Shown: piece by piece, positions 5,228 through 10,189 of the stretch
Numbering within the stretch: the first letter of the stretch is position 1
Layout: the number at the start of each line of letters is the position of its first letter
From: Sulfurimonas autotrophica
Lineage (GTDB): Bacteria > Campylobacterota > Campylobacteria > Campylobacterales > Sulfurimonadaceae
Length of the DNA stretch: 10,189 bases
Direction: 5' to 3'
Assembly: GCA_015662405.1 (NCBI GenBank)
Contig: DQUE01000007.1
Location: 1 to 10,189, forward strand
Program-made: the position numbers and the translations under genes
Notes under the pieces: model-generated
Database searches by the model: none
Told to the model about the DNA's origin: nothing
Seen by the model: only the letters and a program-made list of their open reading frames with translations

Positions 5228-7330
5228 ATGCCAAAGATTATTGCGTGCCAAAAAGTCCGCTCTCAAGTCCTTGCGCTACAAACCTTTAGCAACAACACTA
5301 TTGCAGTTAGCACAAAACTCCATGGCATTGAAATTTTTCAAGCAGATAGTTGCCAAAGCAAACAGATACTCTCTATTGCCCAAATAAGTGCTAAAACGAC
5401 TGCTATTGCCATGCATCCGACTAAGCACTTATGTGCAGTTGCAAATGAGGAGACAATATATATCATCTCCTTAACAAATAGAGCACTTTTACAGACTATT
5501 TATACCAAAAACGGCACAATTACTCTTCTTCAATTTATGCCTAACACTCCCTATCTTATTGGTGCAACAGCACAGGCAAGAGTTATGCTCTATCGATATG
5601 ACGCTCATATGGAGCTATCACGTCTCTTTTCATCTCCTTATAGCAATACAAAAACACAAAACAACTATATCCATGCTGTTGCTGTAAGCAAAAACTATAT
5701 AGCCGCTAGTAGTAATGGAGGGGTTGTTCGTGTAATTTACTGCAACTCATTTAAAGAGATAAAAAAAATTACTCTCTCAAAAGTGTGTGTGGAGAGTCTA
5801 GCTATCATTGATGAGCAAATACTCCTCTTTGGCAATAGACAGGGCACGCTCTATCTTACATCACTTGAAAATGATAAAAAAAGTAGTGCATTGCATATGC
5901 CTTTTATAGAGATAAAAAATATTCTTCATTTTCCTCAAAGCGATTTTGCTCTCGTTAGTGGTCAGTCACGAAGCATAGCACTTGTCAATATAAGAACAAA
6001 AAAACTCATCACTCCAAAATATATCACATTTGATGCAGAGGTAGAGAGTATGGCCTTTAGCTCCCAAACCATGCTCGTCGTTATTTTAAAAAATAGACAC
6101 ATGCAGTTAGTAGAGTTTGCAACGCTCAATGATCTTACAACATGTATAGTGCAAAACAATATTGTCAAAGCTTTTGAAATCATCAATGCTGATCCACGAT
6201 TCCAAGGGACAAAAGAGCATAAAAGAGTCGAAGCACTCTATGAAAAGCTCTACACAAAAGCATTCACCTCCCTTATAAACTCCAACAAACAAGAGCTACA
6301 AGAGGCGTTAGTTGTTATCAAACAGATAGATTCTAAAGCAGATAGCATCACTCTTTTGTTCAAAGCTTACAAAAATTACGCAAAATTCAAACAGTTGCAT
6401 TTAGAAAAAAAATATGCACTTGCCTATACACTCAGTGAAAAATTTCCGCCACTACAGTACACACCTCAATATAAAAAGATGGAAGCTGATTTTCAAAAAG
6501 CCTATACTTTTTCACAAAAACAGATACTACTCGGTCATTTGGATGCTGCTAAAGATGCTCTTTTACCCTTTATAACAGTTTTAGCAAAACGTCCACTTAT
6601 CAGCCTTTTATTGCGACAACACAAGGAGTTTCTAGCATTTTTACAAGCACTCCAAAATAAAAATTATAAGCGAATTGATGCAATAGTAACAAAAAATGAA
6701 GTTTTTAAAGATATACCAGCTTACTCTTCTCTTCTACGCTCGCAAGAGTCTCTTTTAGAAAACATCAAAAATAGCATAGATAATGCAGATCCAGATAAAG
6801 CTATAAAACAGTTAGAGTCGCTAGAGTTCTTTCCATGTAACAAAGCGCTAGCAAAAGAGCTCTATGCATATGCTTTGTGTGTAAAAAAACTGCTCCTTCA
6901 TTATAAAAACAATGACTTTAAAAAATGTTATGAACTCATCGATAAAGAGAGGAGTCTGCAAAATATTACAATTGCCAAACTTCTTGAGAAACATTGGCAA
7001 AAACTTATGAATACATGTGAACAATACGCCCTTGCAGGTGACATTCAAAGCATAAAAGAGAGACTCGGTGAACTGATGACTCTCCCTTTACGAGCTAAAA
7101 GAGTGGGAGATCTGCTACGATTGAGTTTTTTTGTCAAAATAAGACAGCTCATACATAAAAACAAATTTCACAATGCTGAAAATATCATCTACTCTTACAT
7201 AGATATTTTTGGCATAGACAAAGAGATACAAAACATTATGCAATATTTTGAAAAATATACAACAAAAAAGCTTGCTATAACCCATAAACAGAATGAAAAG
7301 CGCTCTTGGGAAAGTTGGTTTATGACATAA
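5228..7330 (+). CDS. Uncharacterised protein: seven-bladed beta-propeller plus tandem helical repeats
   Basis: A 700-residue protein without signal peptide or membrane segment, so probably cytosolic; function unknown. Residues 13-303 show seven WD40-like blades, each a hydrophobic strand triplet, starting near 13, 57, 97, 148, 188, 229 and 271. Examples are TAIAMHPTKHLCAVANEETI and VESMAFSSQTMLVVILKN. Classical W-D dipeptides are missing, so the repeats are diverged. Residues 310-676 are alpha-helical and built of ~84-residue units (see the repeat entry). The C-terminal tail is basic and aromatic (KRSWESWF). No catalytic motif is visible, so a scaffold or interaction role is likely. It starts 8 bp after recJ, with only a poorly spaced AAGAAG upstream, and is probably co-transcribed with pyrG-recJ. 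Its end overlaps the convergent fliI end by 11 bp. Alternative: some cytoskeletal or secretion-linked propeller family that I cannot name. Confidence 0.85.
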   Translation: MPKIIACQKVRSQVLALQTFSNNTIAVSTKLHGIEIFQADSCQSKQILSIAQISAKTTAIAMHPTKHLCAVANEETIYIISLTNRALLQTIYTKNGTITLLQFMPNTPYLIGATAQARVMLYRYDAHMELSRLFSSPYSNTKTQNNYIHAVAVSKNYIAASSNGGVVRVIYCNSFKEIKKITLSKVCVESLAIIDEQILLFGNRQGTLYLTSLENDKKSSALHMPFIEIKNILHFPQSDFALVSGQSRSIALVNIRTKKLITPKYITFDAEVESMAFSSQTMLVVILKNRHMQLVEFATLNDLTTCIVQNNIVKAFEIINADPRFQGTKEHKRVEALYEKLYTKAFTSLINSNKQELQEALVVIKQIDSKADSITLLFKAYKNYAKFKQLHLEKKYALAYTLSEKFPPLQYTPQYKKMEADFQKAYTFSQKQILLGHLDAAKDALLPFITVLAKRPLISLLLRQHKEFLAFLQALQNKNYKRIDAIVTKNEVFKDIPAYSSLLRSQESLLENIKNSIDNADPDKAIKQLESLEFFPCNKALAKELYAYALCVKKLLLHYKNNDFKKCYELIDKERSLQNITIAKLLEKHWQKLMNTCEQYALAGDIQSIKERLGELMTLPLRAKRVGDLLRLSFFVKIRQLIHKNKFHNAENIIYSYIDIFGIDKEIQNIMQYFEKYTTKKLAITHKQNEKRSWESWFMT
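6155..7255 (+). repeat. Protein-level tandem repeat, ~84 residues (252 bp) x 4.4
   Basis: Within the propeller gene, residues 310-393, 394-477, 478-561, 562-644 and 645-676 align without gaps, apart from one residue lost in unit 4. Aromatic/hydrophobic anchors recur at 312, 396, 480, 564 and 647 (I, Y, Y, F, F), and at 325, 409, 493, 577 and 660 (F, L, F, L, I). A third set is 338, 422, 506, 590 and 674 (Y, F, Q, W, F). Each unit reads as two helical hairpins, and the last holds only the first hairpin. The copies are diverged in sequence, so this is an old duplication series and not a recombining DNA repeat. Periodicity was read by hand. Confidence 0.7.
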
Positions 7331-8624
7331 GCGCGATAAGCTCTTGTGTTGTTTGCGTAAAGTTTGTTTGTGTTGCAGCATCTTGTGTTATAAAGGCCTC
7401 CATAGCTTCTTTCTTATCAATAGCCTCATCAAGTTCACTATCACTCCCCTTGGCGTATGCACCTATTCGAATAAGCGTTTCATTCTCTTTTAACAAGGTG
7501 TACAAGCGTCTAAACTTCATAACCGCCTTTAGATGTTCAGGTGTTATAATATCACTCATGACCCTTGAGGCAGAGTTTAAAATATGTACAGGGGGATAGA
7601 TTCCAAAATCTGTCATTTCTCGTGAGAGTACAATATGCCCATCTAAGATAGAGCGTGACTGATCAGCAATAGGATCACTCATGTCATCACCTTCAATCAA
7701 AACAGTAAAAAAAGCGGTAATACTTCCTTTTCCCTCCTCTTTTCCTGCACGCTCCATCAACTGTGGCAGAAGTGTCAAAGATGATGGCGGATAGCCCTTT
7801 GAAGTTGGTGGTTCACCAAGAGCGAGACCTATTTCACGCTGTGCCATTGCAAAGCGTGTCACAGAGTCCATAATAAAAAGTACATCTCTTCCTTGATCCT
7901 TAAAGTACTCAGCAACACTCATAGCTGCAAAAGCACCATATTTTCGCATTAAAGGAGAGTCATCTGATGTTGCTACGACAACAACTGTATTAGTGAGATC
8001 TCCACCAAGATTTTTCTCTATAAACTCTGGGACTTCACGACCACGCTCACCTATAAGTGCTACAACTTTTATAGGGGCATCTGCTCCGCGGACAATCATA
8101 CCCATCAGCGTTGATTTTCCCACGCCACTGCCTGCAAATATACCGAGTTTTTGCCCTTTTCCACAAGTAAGTAATCCATCAATCGACTTTACGCCTACAG
8201 AAAAAACTTCATCTATCATACCGCGTTTCATGGCGGCTATTGGGGGTTTTATAATTGGTGCAAGTTTTGCCTCTTTTATGCTCCCTTTGCCATCAATAGG
8301 GCGCATAAATGGATCTACCACTCGTCCAAGTAAAGCAGATCCAACAGGAATATTTAAACCCGTAGCGTCCAAAAGTACTTTATCACCAGAGCGAAACCCT
8401 TCAACAAAAGAAAAGGGTGTAATATAAAAGAGATCGGCATCTATCTCTGTGACCATACCTACTGTCTCTTGTCCTGTTGTATCTGAGACAATCTTTACCA
8501 TATCACCAATGCTTACATGGAGACCTTTTGCAATAATAATTGTTGCATTAATTTTTACAACTTCTCCAAAAGAGACCGAATAGTTTCTATTTGCAAGTTT
8601 CTCTTTGAGGGATGAGAGTGACAT
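7320..8624 (-). CDS. fliI: Flagellum-specific export ATPase FliI
   Basis: A 434-residue F1-beta-like hexameric ATPase that, with FliH and FliJ at the inner-membrane export gate, powers loading of flagellar type III substrates. The beta-barrel N-terminus is residues 1-95. The ATPase core has Walker A AGSGVGKS (164-171, Lys170) and IGERGREVPEF (191-201) with the likely catalytic Glu193. Walker B is VLFIMD (248-253), followed by the strongly conserved ALGEPPTSKGYPPS (268-281) and DPIADQSRSILDGHIVLSR (317-335). Length is usual for the family. GEPPTSKGYPPS favours a type III/flagellar ATPase over F1 or Rho; the flagellar call over a non-flagellar secretion ATPase rests on overall similarity and on the absence of secretion genes nearby. 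It begins 3 bp after folE, with only AAAAG directly before the ATG, so it is probably translated by coupling. No other flagellar gene lies in the window. Confidence 0.93.
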   Translation of the reverse strand: MSLSSLKEKLANRNYSVSFGEVVKINATIIIAKGLHVSIGDMVKIVSDTTGQETVGMVTEIDADLFYITPFSFVEGFRSGDKVLLDATGLNIPVGSALLGRVVDPFMRPIDGKGSIKEAKLAPIIKPPIAAMKRGMIDEVFSVGVKSIDGLLTCGKGQKLGIFAGSGVGKSTLMGMIVRGADAPIKVVALIGERGREVPEFIEKNLGGDLTNTVVVVATSDDSPLMRKYGAFAAMSVAEYFKDQGRDVLFIMDSVTRFAMAQREIGLALGEPPTSKGYPPSSLTLLPQLMERAGKEEGKGSITAFFTVLIEGDDMSDPIADQSRSILDGHIVLSREMTDFGIYPPVHILNSASRVMSDIITPEHLKAVMKFRRLYTLLKENETLIRIGAYAKGSDSELDEAIDKKEAMEAFITQDAATQTNFTQTTQELIALMS

Positions 8625-8627
8625 CTT

Positions 8628-9215
8628 TTAGTATCTGTTTCCCGTAGGAGAGTTAATAAGTGAAAAAAATTCACTTCTTGTTTTCTCATCTTTTTTAAAA
8701 AGTCCGCGAAGTGCTGAAGAGGTTGTTGTTGAGTTTATCTTCTCTACGCCACGCATCTCCATACACATATGACGTGCCTGAATAACAACACCGACACCTT
8801 GTGGTGCAATCGTATCCATAATTGCATCAGCAATTTGCTCTGTCAACTGCTCTTGAATCTGCATGCGACGAGCAAAAACATTGACAACACGAGGAATTTT
8901 TGAAAGTCCTACCACCTTTCCATCAGGAATATAGGCTACATGGACACGCCCAATAATGGGTAAGAGATGGTGCTCACATGTAGAGTAAAACTCGATATCT
9001 TTTACCAAAACCATTTCATCATTGCTTGTTGTAAAAAGCGCTTTTTTTAAAATTTCTGCTGGATCTTCTTTATATCCACCATAAATAAATTCATACGCTT
9101 TTCGCACGCGCAGAGGTGTATCGATCAAACCCTCACGACTCGGGTCTTCTCCAACGTAGCGCATCATTACCTTTACTGCATTTTCAAATTCATTATTTCT
9201 ATTATTATCTGACAA
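8628..9215 (-). CDS. folE: GTP cyclohydrolase I
   Basis: A 195-residue enzyme converting GTP to 7,8-dihydroneopterin triphosphate, the entry step to tetrahydrofolate (in some bacteria also to queuosine and other pterins). It forms a cytosolic decamer. Zinc ligands are Cys80 and His83 in STCEHHLLP (78-86) and Cys151 in RHMCMEMRG (148-156); the spacing of 71 between the two Cys equals that in E. coli FolE. His82 and His149 fit the catalytic histidines. VGEDPSREGLIDTPLRVRKAY (21-41) is the family's N-terminal helix. Length is within the FolE1 range (~190-220). The start appears to be TTG at 9215, supported by an AAAAGG site 7 nt upstream; the next ATGs (codons 17-18) would cut into the conserved helix. 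It is the second gene of the rnj-folE-fliI run. Confidence 0.96.
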   Translation of the reverse strand: MSDNNRNNEFENAVKVMMRYVGEDPSREGLIDTPLRVRKAYEFIYGGYKEDPAEILKKALFTTSNDEMVLVKDIEFYSTCEHHLLPIIGRVHVAYIPDGKVVGLSKIPRVVNVFARRMQIQEQLTEQIADAIMDTIAPQGVGVVIQARHMCMEMRGVEKINSTTTSSALRGLFKKDEKTRSEFFSLINSPTGNRY

Positions 9216-9222
9216 AACTATA

Positions 9223-9228
9223 CCTTTT
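9223..9228 (-). promoter_or_regulatory. Ribosome binding site supporting the folE TTG start
   Basis: The - strand reads AAAAGG at 9228-9223, followed by 7 nt (TATAGTT) and then TTG at 9215-9213. Spacing is ideal for TTG and far too long for the first in-frame ATG (codon 17). Confidence 0.65.
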
Positions 9229-9235
9229 CAAGTTT

Positions 9236-10189
9236 TTAATGAATAAAAATATTTGGAACGATGAGTGGATATTTTTTCATTTTTCTAAAAATATGTTTTC
9301 TAATAACCTGACGCAAATCCCCTTCCAAAACTTTGGGACTTCCTATAAGTCCTGGTTTCATATTAATCAAAAAGTTCTCTAGAATCTCTTCTACCTCTTT
9401 AGCAAAAGCTTTATCCTTCTTATCAGCCACTAAACCAAAAGATGTCACTTTTGGTTTGTCCATCATTCTTCCGGTTTGTTCGCTGATTTGTGCAACTATC
9501 ATTACAACACCATCTGTCGCAAGTCTTTGACGATCTAAAACTATATCATCTTCAATTTCATAATTGTTTTGATTGTCAATATACGTTTTTCCAGTTTTGA
9601 CAGTTTTTACTTTTCTCATATATTTTGGTGCTATCTCTATCTGCTCTCCATCTGTCATTAGTAAAATGTTTCTCTCTGGAATACCACACATCATACCTGT
9701 CTCTTTATGCTTCATAACATGATTATACTCCCCATGAATTGGCAAAAAGAATTTAGGATTGACAATACGAAGCATTAATTTTTGCTCCTCTATAGATGCA
9801 TGCCCTGAAACATGGATATCTTTATCATATGCAATTTTAGCCCCACATTTTTGTAAATGGTTGAGCATTTGGGAGATAGAGCCTTCATTACCTGGAATTG
9901 CTCGAGAAGAGAGTACAATTAAATCATTCGGTTTGATTCTAATATGTCTATGCTCTCCAATTGACATTCTAAAGAGTGCTGAATTCCCTTCTCCTTGTGA
10001 ACCAGTTGTCACAATGAGAACATCTTTATCACTCATATGTGCTACCTGATCTGGTTCTACAAATATATTTTTTGGTAATTTGATATAATCATACTGCATT
10101 GCCACTTCAAGGTTACGCTCCATAGAGCGTCCAATAACACAGATTTTACGTCCATATTTGATACCATATTGAATTGCTTGATATACACG
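9236..10189 (-). CDS. rnj: Ribonuclease J, C-terminal part (5' end outside window)
   Basis: The 3' 317 codons of a metallo-beta-lactamase/beta-CASP ribonuclease that degrades and matures RNA by endonucleolytic and 5'-3' exonucleolytic cleavage. In Helicobacter pylori RNase J is the main mRNA-decay nuclease, working with a DEAD-box helicase. The frame stays open to the right edge, so the ATG at 10123 is internal: upstream codons read KYGRKICVIGRSMERN, a beta-CASP segment conserved in RNase J. Then follow TTGSQGE (61-67 of the fragment), SSRAIPGNEGS (94-104) and SGHAS (128-132) with the metal-binding His. PIHGEYNH (150-157) comes next, then the C-terminal domain after about residue 230. The HxHxDH metal site must lie right of the window, with roughly 240-370 residues missing. 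The stop lies 20 bp before folE, so the two are probably co-transcribed. Confidence 0.94.
   Translation of the reverse strand, partial: RVYQAIQYGIKYGRKICVIGRSMERNLEVAMQYDYIKLPKNIFVEPDQVAHMSDKDVLIVTTGSQGEGNSALFRMSIGEHRHIRIKPNDLIVLSSRAIPGNEGSISQMLNHLQKCGAKIAYDKDIHVSGHASIEEQKLMLRIVNPKFFLPIHGEYNHVMKHKETGMMCGIPERNILLMTDGEQIEIAPKYMRKVKTVKTGKTYIDNQNNYEIEDDIVLDRQRLATDGVVMIVAQISEQTGRMMDKPKVTSFGLVADKKDKAFAKEVEEILENFLINMKPGLIGSPKVLEGDLRQVIRKHIFRKMKKYPLIVPNIFIH

Noticed and set aside
5228..6136. The N-terminal propeller as a PQQ or NHL enzyme domain
   Set aside because: No signal peptide, cofactor-binding tryptophan ring or catalytic residues can be seen; only the strand pattern of a diverged seven-bladed propeller is supported.

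Overview
The window looks like the chromosome of a Campylobacterota (Epsilonproteobacteria) member, most likely of the Sulfurimonas type. The reasons are the low G+C, dense packing with strand-grouped genes, the pyrG-recJ pair (also adjacent in Helicobacter and Campylobacter as I recall), an RNase J, and a flagellar export ATPase lying outside a flagellar cluster. The genus is inferred from protein flavour and gene order; no database was searched.

Left edge (1-309), decayed DNA on the + strand. The 3' end of an IS630-type transposase, itself broken by an internal deletion, abuts the last ~40 codons of a response-regulator winged-helix domain. Both are remnants. From 322 to 1944 on the - strand lies an intact Kef-type (CPA2) cation/proton antiporter with an RCK domain.

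Centre (1945-7330). A 76-bp divergent intergenic region holds a perfect 9-3-9 dyad whose two arms each carry a TATAAT hexamer, one per strand, so the antiporter and pyrG promoters appear to overlap back to back. On the + strand follow pyrG (CTP synthase), recJ (ssDNA 5'-3' exonuclease) and a 700-residue protein of unknown function. The first two overlap by 11 bp and the third follows after 8 bp, which suggests one transcript. The unknown protein reads as an N-terminal seven-bladed beta-propeller followed by an alpha-helical half built from about 4.4 tandem repeats of ~84 residues. It is the least ordinary gene here.

Right (7320-10189), - strand, transcribed right to left: rnj (RNase J, 5' part outside the window), folE (GTP cyclohydrolase I, apparently with a TTG start) and fliI (flagellar export ATPase). 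Spacings are 20 and 3 bp, so this also looks like an operon. fliI and the propeller gene meet tail to tail and overlap by 11 bp, leaving no room for an intergenic terminator. The functions are mainly housekeeping: pyrimidine supply, repair, RNA decay, folate synthesis, ion homeostasis and motility. No tRNA, rRNA, CRISPR array or riboswitch was seen. Apart from the remnant-bearing left edge there is no gene-free stretch longer than 76 bp.
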